DNA of 64,000 nt from Bradyrhizobium diazoefficiens (GCF_016612535.1 NZ_JAENXS010000001.1:3125501-3189500), one strand, 5' to 3'; positions 38,926 through 48,083 are shown, counted from the stretch's first letter. Numbers and translations are program-made. The notes: generated from the sequence alone by a model not told the origin.

Positions 38926-39501
38926 ATGCCCACATCGATCACCTTCTTGTATCACGACGAGGACTTCCAGAAGCCCACGATGACCGTCTTCGCCGACGGC
39001 ACATGGAAGGAGCACGGGCTCCCTTTCCTCCGCCGCCGGGCATGCGTCGTAAGGCTGGAGCGATGCGACAATCAGGGCCCGTCACGCAAGCAACTCGATG
39101 CGGTAAAGCTCATCTCGTCTTACGCCATTGAGAAGAACCCGTATTGCATTCTCATCTACAAGTGCTTCACGTCCCCTGGGCCTTGGACGCCTGGGCGAAG
39201 AACAAATTCCTCGCGCAGCTGGCAGGGCCCGGCCTATCAAGGAAACGACGCTTCACGCCCACGGCTGTCAAGTGCCCGTCGGAGATGGTGCGCGACGCCC
39301 GCGGCAACATGCCGGTGGCCTAAGCCGACCCTTGCACAGCTCGTTCGGCGCGTTGGCAAGGCCAACCGGACTCTACGCGCAAGCGCGCCGGGCCGAAAAG
39401 TCCCGGCCTCCGGTCACGATCCCCCGCGCAAAGCCACAGGCACCCCCGCACGAGACGCGACGCCCCCCAACCCGGCATTTTGGCAGCGAACAATCGGGTG
39501 A
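38926..39501 (+). CDS. hypothetical protein, 3' part doubtful
   Basis: ATG 38926 has GGAGGCGG 5 bases before it. The first ~85 residues (PTSITFLYHDEDFQKPTMTV ... KLISSYAIEKNPYCILIY) look like a real protein. After that the composition turns Arg/Pro-rich, and a different frame reads PWALDAWAKNKFLAQLAGPG to a stop at about 39,323, so the gene is probably frameshifted. No family recognised. Confidence 0.35.
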   Translation: MPTSITFLYHDEDFQKPTMTVFADGTWKEHGLPFLRRRACVVRLERCDNQGPSRKQLDAVKLISSYAIEKNPYCILIYKCFTSPGPWTPGRRTNSSRSWQGPAYQGNDASRPRLSSARRRWCATPAATCRWPKPTLAQLVRRVGKANRTLRASAPGRKVPASGHDPPRKATGTPARDATPPNPAFWQRTIG

Positions 39502-39631
39502 ACGGCCGAAGCGACGCATTTACGAGGCCACTGTCGGCGCGGGGCGTACGTCAATGGCTATTATCGCAACGGCCATTACGTCAGCGGACATGCGAGGCGA
39601 GGTTCGTACGTTCACTCGTACTATCGACGTC
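39498..39631 (+). pseudogene. C-terminal fragment of a Tyr/His/Gly-rich protein
   Basis: One frame reads CRRGAYVNGYYRNGHYVSGH, then ARRGSYVHSYYRRRH and a stop. This repetitive YxNGxY pattern is seen at the ends of small exported proteins in this genus. There is no start upstream in frame. Confidence 0.35.
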
Positions 39632-39639
39632 GGCACTGA

Positions 39640-40309
39640 GGGTTCGGTGCGGCTCCCTGATCAAGGCGACCGAGTTCATTTGCATGACTTGGAGATCCGC
39701 TCTGAGCCTCGTCTCATTCGAGAGAAAGGCAGAGTGCCCGATAAGCAGACTTGACTACGTCAGCGAATACGACATTCTTTGTGCTCGCCGGGGTTGCGGG
39801 GGCAATTCAGTATGTCGCAAGTTAGTTTGGGCCTAGCTAGCCCGTCGCGTGCGTCGCGTTGAGCGGTTCGTTGCGACAGTCACGATTGCAAGGGGCAATG
39901 GTTGGGAGACCTTGTATCTCCACGTTGGGACCAACGGGCGACTTGAAGGTTGTCAGGTCACCACCGACTGCGAGAGCGAGATCGAAGGTACCGCCGTGAT
40001 ATGCCCCCAACGTCCTTGAGAGCGGGAAAACGAGATCACAGGCTTCCCGACGCGCCCCGCGTTCAAGGACAGGAATGCCGACCACTCAGCTTTGCGGCAC
40101 GGCTGCTGCCATCGCCCCTGCTCCCAAACTCAAATCAGTGGAAAAGGCGGGGGAGTGCCTCAGTGCGGCAAAGAGAAATTGTTAAAACGAATCAGGCACC
40201 GATCAGCTGCGCAATTGTGCAGCAGGTCACTTCGTTGCTTGGCGTTTTGGTTGCATAGTAGTCGAAGGAACGCGTCTCTTCAGACCCGCCTCGCCATAGC
40301 CTTCCGGCG
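39640..40309. other. gene-poor stretch
   Basis: No supported gene. A minus-strand frame 39837-40085 contains GGTFDLALAVGGDLTTFKSP, which reads protein-like, but it has no support at either end. Nothing else noted. Confidence 0.4.
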
Positions 40310-40336
40310 ATGGGTGGAGGCAAGGAGGACGATCGA

Positions 40337-40756
40337 ATGCCCGAATCATCTGGTGTCCTGAACCTTTCACTTCGTGTATCCAACGGAACGCTCCCGTTCC
40401 TTCTCAACGCCGTCATCGAGGGCGATCTGAACGCCGAGGGCGTGTCTGCACTCACCGACTTGCCACCAGCGCTCACCATCGAGGGCCGGCTGCTATTGCG
40501 AGGGACTCGGATTCGCGCCTTGCCATCGCATCTTCGGGTTGGTGGCGTCGTCGAGTTAGAGGGATGCACGTCATTGCAGAGGCTCGCCGAAGATATCGTC
40601 GTCGGCGGGGACTTGGATCTGGAACTGTGCTCGAATCTTACGGAATTGCCGGAACGATTAGTTGTGCGCGGCGATCTCTATCTCTTCGGTACGTCCGTTC
40701 GCCGGATACCTCGGGCAGCGGAGATTGGCGGAAGCGTATATGACCTTACAACGTAA
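40337..40756 (+). CDS. small leucine-rich-repeat-like protein
   Basis: 139 residues from ATG 40337 (frame open from 40310). Repeating ~20-residue units: LTDLPPALTIEGRLLLRGT, IRALPSHLRVGGVVELEGC, LAEDIVVGGDLDLELCSN, LTELPERLVVRGDLYLFGT. Each ends in a strand like GDLDL/GDLYL, resembling bacterial LRR proteins of effector type. No signal peptide. Partner unknown. Confidence 0.6.
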   Translation: MPESSGVLNLSLRVSNGTLPFLLNAVIEGDLNAEGVSALTDLPPALTIEGRLLLRGTRIRALPSHLRVGGVVELEGCTSLQRLAEDIVVGGDLDLELCSNLTELPERLVVRGDLYLFGTSVRRIPRAAEIGGSVYDLTT

Positions 40757-40788
40757 GCGGATGAGCCAGCGAAAGCCGGCTTTTCCAA

Positions 40789-41406
40789 CTATTGTATCGC
40801 CCAATGGTGCCCTGTGGGCGGCGCCGATGGCGTCAGGTCGGTGCGTCGATAAACATACCCGCTTGCGTCCTGTTTGACGCTGGTGCGGCTATCATTTCGC
40901 GCTTGCGTAACCAAGAAATTGTCCAATCTGGTGGCCGAATCGGCACAGACTTTGAACAATGCTTCCGCGTGATTGAAGCTCACGCGGTAACCCTCAAGCG
41001 CAGAGGTTACGATCCTTTCAGGAACGCCGGATGCCGTCGCGATAGCGGTTGCTGTCGGTAGGTTTTTGGCGGTTGCGGCCGCCTTAAGCGTAGGAATTTT
41101 GAAGATGCACGCCACGATGTCAGCGCTCGAAAAGGTTGCTGCCTGCGTGAGGTTGTTCGCTAAGGCGATAAATCCCAGCGCCGAGGCATAAACGACGGGT
41201 TCGCAATTCCAGACCTTCTTGATGGCGGCTTTTCCCGCCAGGCCGGTGTGGTTCGCCCGCTTCAAGGTGCCGGAGTGGGTAGAAAGACTTGCGACGCTCT
41301 CGCCATTGAGCACCGTCCGACCCGTCGGAATAAAGAATAGCGCGTTTGGTTGAAGATCCAGGCGAGCATCTAGATCTGGCTCGTAAACATCAGCCCAGTC
41401 CGGCAC
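40789..41406 (-). CDS. hypothetical protein
   Basis: 205 residues from GTG 41406. Alanine-rich helical middle (SADIVACIFKIPTLKAAATA) with a HTH-like look in ATAIATASGVPERIVTSAL, and a charged C-terminus. No signal peptide or membrane segment. Not recognised; codon use is like its neighbours. Start uncertain because no clear ribosome site is seen. Confidence 0.45.
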   Translation of the reverse strand: MPDWADVYEPDLDARLDLQPNALFFIPTGRTVLNGESVASLSTHSGTLKRANHTGLAGKAAIKKVWNCEPVVYASALGFIALANNLTQAATFSSADIVACIFKIPTLKAAATAKNLPTATAIATASGVPERIVTSALEGYRVSFNHAEALFKVCADSATRLDNFLVTQARNDSRTSVKQDASGYVYRRTDLTPSAPPTGHHWAIQ

Positions 41407-41743
41407 TTCGACCCCCGCAACGCTTCTTGTGTGGAAATTGCCTGAAAGAAGGAAACCTCACCTGTTATCATAGTCACCCCCCAGTGACAAGTGGTTACTA
41501 GTGGCAATCTGTGGCTGAATATAGATAAGGGTATTCGACCGGGGTTGACGCTGCCGAGGCGGCTCCTCCGCCGACTACGCCTGATGTGAAATTGACCGCA
41601 TGTGCGGTTGCCGGCAGAAGCTGTTGGCGGCGAGCAGCGGCTGCGATGAGATGACTACCGCAGCACACAACATCAAACCAATTTTCGAGCGGCATGCAGT
41701 CGTCCAGAACGAACCATCTTAGGTTCGTCTATGGAGCGCGGTG

Positions 41744-41917
41744 ATGCCCTTTGCGTTGCGGTTGGCTTTGGCCATGGAGCTTGTGCTGCTTTTGCTCGAG
41801 AAGGTCCTGCCTCAGGGGTGGCGCCTTCCGCTGTTTGGCGATCACTTCACCCAGGCTGCGGTGCTGATTATTGCCGCCGTCATCTACGTGGAATTCAAGA
41901 ATCTCTTGAACTCCTAG
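41744..41917 (+). CDS. small membrane protein, 57 residues
   Basis: ATG 41744 (GTG 41741 adjacent) to TAG 41915. Two hydrophobic helices, LRLALAMELVLLLLEKVLP and AAVLIIAAVIYVEFKNLL, joined by QGWRLPLFGDHFTQ. The N-terminal helix plus charge pattern looks natural. No upstream ribosome site of note. Function unknown. Confidence 0.4.
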   Translation: MPFALRLALAMELVLLLLEKVLPQGWRLPLFGDHFTQAAVLIIAAVIYVEFKNLLNS

Positions 41918-42025
41918 GCAAGTGCGCGATTCACCCGAGAAGGGCTGAAACGATCACAGTTTGGGCGGTGCTTCTCTGAATCGTACGCATCGAGGCCTTA
42001 CTCGGACTCGGGTAGGTTATCCGAG

Positions 42026-42220
42026 TTACCGGACGGAAACGGTTAGGCCGCTCAAAGCAGTTGCGAGCTGGCGAGCTTCCGCAAGGCCCGTACCTGTAGG
42101 AAGATCAAAAACGATCTGTTTGGAATCAAGGCCGATAGATTGATCCGTGTTGAGCACGACAAAGCAGGGCTCGCCAGCCTCTCGTTCCTTAACTTCCGCT
42201 CTGAATTTCGATGAGGTCAT
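42026..42220 (-). CDS. small hypothetical protein
   Basis: 64 residues from ATG 42220, with AGGTGG just upstream. Sequence TSSKFRAEVKEREAGEPCFV then LNTDQSIGLDSKQIVFDLPT and LAEARQLATALSGLTVSV looks like a compact alpha/beta protein. Not recognised. It diverges from the next rightward gene. Confidence 0.5.
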   Translation of the reverse strand: MTSSKFRAEVKEREAGEPCFVVLNTDQSIGLDSKQIVFDLPTGTGLAEARQLATALSGLTVSVR

Positions 42221-42343
42221 TTTCCACCTGCCGAATCGGCGCACCCCGTTTCGTCAATGAGTACCCGAATTTTGCCGAGTCGTATTGATGGGAATCGGGT
42301 CTGGTGAGAAGCTTTCTAGCGTCAACGAGACGAGGAAAGCATA

Positions 42344-42883
42344 ATGCACGCCGAGCGGCACGGTGGACCTCCTGACTTGCAGACGGCCTTCACGCAGTTT
42401 GTCCTTAAGGTCCTTCGCGGCCGTTCGCTCGACGATTACAAGGATGCCGAAGCGAGACTCGGCAAGTTTCCGGATTTTGCCTGTTTCCGCGATCTCATTT
42501 TGCTTGAAATGAAGCATCTTGAGGCAGAGCAGACCGACCGGCTGAATGAAGTCTATCAGTCCAAAGTCGATCAGGCGGAAGCGCCCGTGTTTTATGGGAG
42601 TCGGTCGATCGACAGAGACCTCGAAAGGCTAAGCAATGCACAGGAGATCAGGGCAGCGCTCTCCAACAAGCTGTCGGAGACCATTTCGACAGTTCTGCGC
42701 AAAGCAAACTCGCAATTTCGGGATTATCGTGCGCGCAATCCACGGAAGAACTCATTCTCGGTGTGCGTGTTGCTGAACTCGCAAATTCCCGAATTTAGCC
42801 CGCAGGTGGTTCTCCACTCGATTCACCGGAAGATGGGGAAGGGAAGCGCGATTTCCGCATATCGGCCCTGCCGGCTTCCTTGA
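42344..42883 (+). pseudogene. hypothetical helical protein, truncated at its 3' end
   Basis: 179 codons. The first ~165 (FTQFVLKVLRGRSLDDYKDA ... LSNAQEIRAALSNKLSETIS, then VLLNSQIPEFSPQVVLHSIH) are protein-like and mostly helical. The tail GKGSAISAYRPCRLP looks like random translation, so the gene was probably cut by the rearrangement that brought the IS21 element. No family recognised. Confidence 0.45.
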
Positions 42884-43079
42884 CACCGCGGGCGACGACC
42901 CGGAGGATTCTATTGGAAGCGGCCTTTGCAACTTTAGGGTCGTCCGCAGGGGCCGTCATCCAGGACTCGTCCGCCGTCGTCAGGATTACCGGCATGCCTT
43001 GGGATGGATGGCCGAACCTCCGCGTCAGGCTCCGTCGTGAGGAATGTGTTTCGGCATGGAATAAGGAGCCAGTTTCGGG

Positions 43080-44613
43080 GTGATCGGCATCCAATCCGGG
43101 ACCCGGGGCAAGGGTCCACAGTGGCTTCCATTGAGTCATGGAAGCCGAGGTTGGGACGCTGGTGGTGGAGACGATTGACAACATCCGTCGCGCCTATTTT
43201 GTGGATGGTCGTCCAATCAAGGCGATCTGCCGAGAACTTAGCGTGTCGCGGAAGGTGGTCCGCACGGTCATACGTTCTCAAGCAACGGAGTTCCGGTACG
43301 AACGCGGGACGCAACCGCTCCCGAAGATGGGGCCGTGGAGTTCCGAGCTTGACCGGTTGCTTGCAGCAAACGAGAGCAAGGCAGCACGGGAACGGCTGCC
43401 GGCTGTTCGAAGAGCTTCGCGGCTTGGGTTATACCGGCGGCTATGACGCGATTCGTCGCTACGCGTGACGCTGGAGCCGGGGTTCGACGGCTTCGGCGGC
43501 GCCGGTCTCGAAGACCTGCCTGGTGCGCTTCGACAACAACAAGTACTCGGTCGCAGCCAGCGCCGTCGGGCGTCCGGAGGTCCAGGCCTATGCCGACCAC
43601 ATCGTGATCCGTCAGGATGGAAGGATCGTTGCGGAGCATCCACGATCCTTCGGTCGCGGCGAGACGACCTGCGATCCCTGGCACTATGTGCCGGTGCAGG
43701 CTCGCAAACCCGGTGCCTTGCGTAACGGTGCGCCCTTACGACTGGGTGCTGCCGGCCGCAATCGAGCGGATCCGGCGCAGGCTTGCCAGCAGCGACGATG
43801 GCAATCGGCAGATGGTCGACATCCTCAACGTGGTGCTGACTGACGGTTTGCCCGCGGTGGAAGCCGCCAGTGCCGAAGCGCTCGGTCACGGCGTCCATTT
43901 CGCCGATGTCGTGCTCAACATCCTGGCCGGCAACGTGAACCCGCTCCACCGGCCAACAGCATGACGCCGGCCGCACTGAAGCTCCGCCATCCTCCGATCG
44001 CCGACTGTGTCCGCTACGACAATCTCCGGAGGACCATCTGATGGAACGAACCAAAATCTTTGATCTCATGGGCGAGCTCAAACTTTACGGGATGAAGGCC
44101 GCTTTCGACGAGATCATGGCGACTGCCGTCAAACGCCAGCATGAACCCAGCGTATCGTCGGCGATCTGCTCACCGCCGAGATCAACGAGAAGCAGGCTCG
44201 GTCGATCAAATACCAGCTCACCATCGCCAAGCTGCCACTCGCCAAGGATATCGCCGACTTCCAGTTCGACGGCACGCCGATCAACGAGAACGCTCGTCAA
44301 TGATCTCGCCGGCGGCGGCTTCATCGCCCAGCAGCGCAACGTCGTGCTGGTCGGCGGTACCGGGACCGGCAAGACGCATCTGGCCATCGCCATCGCGAGA
44401 AGCTGCATCCGCGGCGGCGCCCGGGGACGATTTTATAACCTCGTCAACCTCGTCAACCGGCTCGAGGCCGAGACCCGCAGCGGACGGCAGGGACGGCTCA
44501 CCGAGCATCTGACACGGATGGACTTCATCGTCCTGGACGAACTCAGATATTTGCCCCTTGCCCAGTCCGGCGGCCAGCTTCTCTTCCATCTCATCAGCCG
44601 CCTCTACGAGCGA
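43080..44613 (+). mobile_element. IS21-family element, internally deleted and truncated at the right
   Basis: Starts at about GATCGGCATCCAATCCGGGA, a typical IS21-type end. istA then istB remnants follow on the plus strand. The middle of istA, with the DDE catalytic domain, is missing, and istB ends abruptly at LLFHLISRLYER (about 44,613). After that a foreign tail reads YVETHSTRGLAGIAAVLNWM. No right inverted repeat or target duplication was found. Confidence 0.75.
43138..43964 (+). pseudogene. istA: istA transposase remnant (IS21)
   Basis: N-terminal HTH part: VVETIDNIRRAYFVDGRPIK, AICRELSVSRKVVRTVIRS, PLPKMGPWSSELDRLLAANE, then in shifted frame ELRGLGYTGGYDAIRRYA. It jumps near 43,468 straight to the C-terminal segments CLVRFDNNKYSVAASAVGRP and DWVLPAAIERIRRRLASSDD. 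In intact homologs several hundred residues with the catalytic triad lie between. At least three frame changes. Confidence 0.78.
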
Positions 44614-44632
44614 ATGGGGGCGCATCGGCCGC
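44041..44632 (+). pseudogene. istB: istB ATPase remnant (IS21)
   Basis: Starts MERTKIFDLMGELKLYGMKA at ATG 44041. Two frameshifts (near 44,140 and 44,285) separate this from KQARSIKYQLTIAKLPLAKD and LVNDLAGGGFIAQQRN. Walker A is VGGTGTGKTHLAIA and Walker B is MDFIVLDELRYLP. The C-terminal ~60 residues are missing. Confidence 0.78.
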
Positions 44633-44728
44633 CGGCAGGGTGTATGTCGAGACCCATTCGACGCGCGGGCTAGCGGGTATTGCTGCTGTCTTGAACTGGA
44701 TGCGGAAGCTTAAGCGTGGCTATCGGTA

Positions 44729-45013
44729 GTGCTACGCTTCCCCATCTGTAGAATCTTCGAATCGTGTTACGATTGGACCGTTGAGCGTGTCAGCTTTCGC
44801 TTTTATCGGTCCTCATTTAGTTGTGATAAAGATACGGACAAGCAGACAGCAGAGGTCATTTCGTCGCTTAAAGCCGTAGAGCCGCAACTGCGCGCGTTCG
44901 GCGTAGCCGGGCTGTATCTCCTCGGTTCCTATGCGCGAAATGAAGCGGAGCCTGAAGACGTCGATGTCTTCATCGACAAGGCTCCTGGAACTGAGTTTGC
45001 CATTGAAATAAGT
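44729..45013 (+). pseudogene. MNT-type nucleotidyltransferase, truncated
   Basis: From about 44,835 the frame reads TAEVISSLKAVEPQLRAFGV then LYLLGSYARNEAEPEDVDVF, the GS(x)DxD motif of minimal nucleotidyltransferases such as MntA antitoxins. Homology stops near EFAIEI (~45,013), right where the convergent TIR gene ends. No clean start codon lies next to the conserved part. A HEPN toxin partner was not found. Confidence 0.55.
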
Positions 45014-45043
45014 GTGCGACGTGCGCCGGGTACCCTATTGGAG

Positions 45044-45754
45044 CTAGAGGGCGACCAGTTCGGCGAGCTTGGCTGCGACATCCGCCATCGGCTCTTCTCC
45101 GGTGCTCAGGCCGCTTCGCGATGCGAGCAAAGGACTAACTTCGCGGAGAGCTTCATACGTTGTTTGGTGCACAACGGGAACGAGACGCTCACCAGCGAGG
45201 AGTGCCGAAAGCTCTTTGTCGGCGATGCCTTCTGTTGGGAGGCGGCGCAGCAGCGCAGGGGTCACCAGCACGATCCCAATCCGCGAGTTCGCCAAGCCTC
45301 TGTCGATGGCGCGGAGCAACGGCACGCCGAGACCAACGTCCTTTTCGCTGAACCAGACCTTGACACCACGTGCCTGGAGTAGATCGTGGAGTTCCTTGGC
45401 GGCTCCCTGCCGGTCGTCCCACGCATGGCAAAGAAAGACGTCCCGAAGGTCAAGAGACGCTTGCTTCTCCACGTTCTCGCGGATCGGAGTGAGCGCCCGT
45501 ACCTCAGCAGGTGTGTACATCACGGACGAACCGGCTCGCGACCATCTCGGCTTTACGCGACTGCCAGACCCGCCGCCGCTGCTCCGGCCGCCCCCGCTGC
45601 TCCCTGGCGAGGAGTAGGATGGGGAGGAGTAGGACGGCGACGAGTACGAACTGTAGCTGTAGCCGCGGCGACCCCAACTGCCACGGCATGCAGGGCAGTT
45701 CGCCGCGGCGCTCGCTGAGCGATGGCCTTCTACAGGTGCTGTGCATCTAGCCAT
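45044..45754 (-). CDS. TIR-domain protein with N-terminal zinc-finger-like motif
   Basis: 236 residues. N-terminus ARCTAPVEGHRSASAAANCP-AC has a C-x5-H-x8-C-x2-C pattern (C4, H10, C19, C22) that could bind zinc. A Ser/Gly/Tyr-rich linker (residues ~30-68) leads to a TIR domain at ~104-215: DVFLCHAWDDRQGAAKELHD, then LLQARGVKVWFSEKDVGLGV, IGIVLVTPALLRRLP and LVPVVHQTTYEALREVSPLL. At the place where NAD-cleaving TIRs carry the catalytic Glu (as in SARM1), this one seems to have Leu, so activity is uncertain. Starts 41 bases after the membrane protein gene of the same operon. GGTGG before ATG 45754. Confidence 0.85.
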   Translation of the reverse strand: MARCTAPVEGHRSASAAANCPACRGSWGRRGYSYSSYSSPSYSSPSYSSPGSSGGGRSSGGGSGSRVKPRWSRAGSSVMYTPAEVRALTPIRENVEKQASLDLRDVFLCHAWDDRQGAAKELHDLLQARGVKVWFSEKDVGLGVPLLRAIDRGLANSRIGIVLVTPALLRRLPTEGIADKELSALLAGERLVPVVHQTTYEALREVSPLLASRSGLSTGEEPMADVAAKLAELVAL

Positions 45755-45795
45755 ATTCCACCATTCTCCATCAATTGGTTGATAGGTTCGCGATT

Positions 45796-46584
45796 CTAAG
45801 TCGCGAGAGCGCCAGGCTCTTCAGCCTTCTTCTTGCGAGTGTGCGGTTTGGCGGCCGCGAGCGGCGGCTTCCGAAGTTCTGTCGATTCCGTGCTGAGCAG
45901 CAGCTGACGCGCGTAGATGCGGGATGCCTCCTCAACGGCCGACCGGGTTGAGAAAATTGCCAGATAGGCTGCGTGCAGGAAGGCGATCACAAAGACGGGC
46001 AGCAGATCAAGCGGGCCTGCTTGAAGCCACAGGTAGGCGGTGCTGCCTATGACGATCAGGACGTTCAGGACCAAAGCCGGCCACTTGAGCGCAAACAGAT
46101 TGCGCCGGTAGCCATAAGTGATGTTTTCGTTGAACAGAATGTCGAACTTCTTCTTGCTGCGCGTATTCTCGCGCAGCCAACTGCCGGCTCGCCTGTAAAA
46201 ATCGTCCGCGGTTTCAGGCACGGCGGCTTCCTGTTCTGCTGTTGGCGCTGGCTCGGCCAGCTTTTCGGCCAAGAACGCATGCATCCTAGCTTTGGTCGCT
46301 GCGTCAAACGTCATGTCGCGATGCCGCAGCATCGTGACGCTTGGCAGGCCGCCCATCCGCTCGATTAGGCGCGGCTCTATGGCCTTTCCTCTCCTTCTGG
46401 CGACATCGGCGAACACCATCAGCAGTACGGTCAGCGCGGTGCCGGCGATCGCCTGCACTAGCTTGATCTCCTTGCCGGCAATAACCGCCCAAGCGAGCGC
46501 AATTGCCGGAGCCGCTGCAATGATCGCCGGAAACAGGCGCGCGAAAAGCGTATACTTGTCGAATTTCGGCAAGAACCTATTCAT
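45796..46584 (-). CDS. four-helix membrane protein of the MBL-TIR operon
   Basis: 262 residues from ATG 46584, which overlaps the last codons of the MBL gene (translational coupling). Two N-terminal hydrophobic segments (LFPAIIAAAPAIALAWAVI, IAGTALTVLLMVFADVA), a ~110-residue cytosolic region (PRLIERMGGLPSVTMLRHRD ... NENITYGYRRNLFALK) and two C-terminal segments (ALVLNVLIVIGSTAYLW, LLPVFVIAFLHAAYLAIF). The tail is Lys-rich. This 2+2 arrangement recalls membrane effectors or anchors in nucleotide-dependent defence systems, but no family was recognised. Confidence 0.8.
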   Translation of the reverse strand: MNRFLPKFDKYTLFARLFPAIIAAAPAIALAWAVIAGKEIKLVQAIAGTALTVLLMVFADVARRRGKAIEPRLIERMGGLPSVTMLRHRDMTFDAATKARMHAFLAEKLAEPAPTAEQEAAVPETADDFYRRAGSWLRENTRSKKKFDILFNENITYGYRRNLFALKWPALVLNVLIVIGSTAYLWLQAGPLDLLPVFVIAFLHAAYLAIFSTRSAVEEASRIYARQLLLSTESTELRKPPLAAAKPHTRKKKAEEPGALAT

Positions 46585-47647
46585 CATCCACATCCGGCTT
46601 GAACGGGATAACATACGCGTTTGTAACGCCGGCCCGGCGGTCGTAGCCGCGCACGAAGTTGATCCATCCCTTGTGTGTCGCCGTGACCTCGTATCCGCGC
46701 CGCGTGAACGCGTTGGCGACCTTGGTGCGGGGATAGATTTCCTCGTTCTTGCCAACGGATGCGACGGCGTATCCCTGGTTATCGGCCGGGTACGGGCCGA
46801 GCCAGCGATTGAGGACCGACGGCGTTACGTTACGGCGGCTACCGTGGTGAGGGATCTGGGCTAACGTCGGCTGGATCAGCAAGCTGATCTGCTCAGCGTA
46901 GTCGGCCGCCTCAGCCAGGCCTTCAGGCCCCACGTCTGCGGTCAACAGGACACGCTCATTGCCGAAGGAAGCCCACTGGACCACCGAGGTCTCGTTCGAT
47001 GCAGATGTGGCCGGTGGGTTTTCGCCCAAGGTTTCATAATCGAGGCGCTCTAGCACCTTTCCCGCCACGTCGGCCGCAGCCTTGAAGAGAGAGCCGAGGA
47101 GTCCCTTGGATTCGCTCGCATACGACTGCGGTGTCTTGTCGAGATCGGGAATCAGCTTGGTGTAACGCTCGCGGCTCGGGGCAAGCACAGTGAACGGACC
47201 GATCTGCGCTCCCTGAAGGGGAGCCCTGATGGTGATGCCGCGCGTGGCCGCGATCTTTTCCATCTCGACAAGGTAGGGGTGCATCTCGCGCATCTTCTTG
47301 ATCAGCCCCTCGCGCGTGTACGCGCCATGGAAACTGTCGATCACATCATCGACGTAGTCCCAGGGGCGGTTCATCCAGAGGTCGAAGAACGTGAAATCCT
47401 CATGTTCGAGCACCTTGATCAAGCCACACGCGTGATCGTTGTCGGCATGCGATAGCACGACATTGGCGATCTTCGCCTTCTCCGCGTAGTGCTGCTTGAT
47501 GTGGGTGATGATCTGATCCCCGGTGTCTGTAAAACCACCGTCGATCAGATTAAGGCTGAAGTTTCCGTTCTTGGTCTCGCCATACTTCACAATGATGGCG
47601 TCGCCATTGCTGTCCCCGGCGCGAAGAAAATCAATCTCGAAAGGCAA
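46577..47647 (-). CDS. MBL-fold metallo-hydrolase (ComEC/Rec2-like)
   Basis: 356 residues. Metal motif VVLSHADNDHACG (H67, D69, D71, H72), then VLLTADVG and IPHHGSRRN as further ligands, in the order of the ComEC-type metallo-beta-lactamase hydrolases. An early motif FLRAGDSNGDAIIVKYG and LIDGGFTDTGD are typical of this soluble group. There are no membrane segments. Start TTG 47647 with AAGGAG 7 bases upstream; this strong site supports the TTG. First gene of the MBL / membrane protein / TIR operon. Likely a nuclease or phosphodiesterase; substrate unknown. Confidence 0.88.
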   Translation of the reverse strand: MPFEIDFLRAGDSNGDAIIVKYGETKNGNFSLNLIDGGFTDTGDQIITHIKQHYAEKAKIANVVLSHADNDHACGLIKVLEHEDFTFFDLWMNRPWDYVDDVIDSFHGAYTREGLIKKMREMHPYLVEMEKIAATRGITIRAPLQGAQIGPFTVLAPSRERYTKLIPDLDKTPQSYASESKGLLGSLFKAAADVAGKVLERLDYETLGENPPATSASNETSVVQWASFGNERVLLTADVGPEGLAEAADYAEQISLLIQPTLAQIPHHGSRRNVTPSVLNRWLGPYPADNQGYAVASVGKNEEIYPRTKVANAFTRRGYEVTATHKGWINFVRGYDRRAGVTNAYVIPFKPDVDDE

Positions 47648-47798
47648 GGCACACTCCTTCGTTCGGCCGCCCCTTAGGGGGCGGTCGTCAGCCCGATATT
47701 CGCAGACGGAAAAAACTCGGGCGAGTATTCCGATGGTCGTGGGGGATAGGCACGCAGGACAATCACGTTAAGCCGAAGAAGAAGACAAACTGGTCAAT

Positions 47799-48083
47799 TT
47801 AGGTCGGACACTCTTTCAATGCGAGCAGATTGTCGTTCCAAATCCGATCTGCATGGTCTGGATGAACTTCCGACCCGTCGGCTCGTTCGCACGGCGACCC
47901 AAGCCCTCGAATGACCTTCTGCGTGTCGAACCTGTGCTGCTTCTTCTCGATAAACCGAACGACGTTCTCTACGGTGTCCTGCCATCTCCCTCCGTCGGGC
48001 TTGGGCCCACCCGCATCTGTGATGTGCTCATGTGGGCTCATGCGATTCGGTTTGTGAACGCAATCAATGCAGTAGTCGGCCAT
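47799..48083 (-). CDS. DUF3892 small protein
   Basis: 94 residues from ATG 48083: ADYCIDCVHKPNRMSPHEHI then TDAGGPKPDGGRWQDTVENV and IWNDNLLALKECP. This fits DUF3892 (family members have CINKPDRxSPHEHIxxVG and end DNLLxLPEC). The family has no proven function. It lies upstream of, and in the same direction as, the MBL-membrane-TIR operon with a 150-base gap, so joint transcription is possible. Confidence 0.75.
   Translation of the reverse strand: MADYCIDCVHKPNRMSPHEHITDAGGPKPDGGRWQDTVENVVRFIEKKQHRFDTQKVIRGLGSPCERADGSEVHPDHADRIWNDNLLALKECPT

Noticed and set aside
39128..39754. Rightward open frame of 208 codons
   Set aside because: Arg/Pro/Thr-rich shadow with no start signal; another frame in it holds the Tyr/His-rich fragment.
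43278..44081. Leftward open frame of 267 codons opposite istA
   Set aside because: Antisense shadow of the IS21 remnant.
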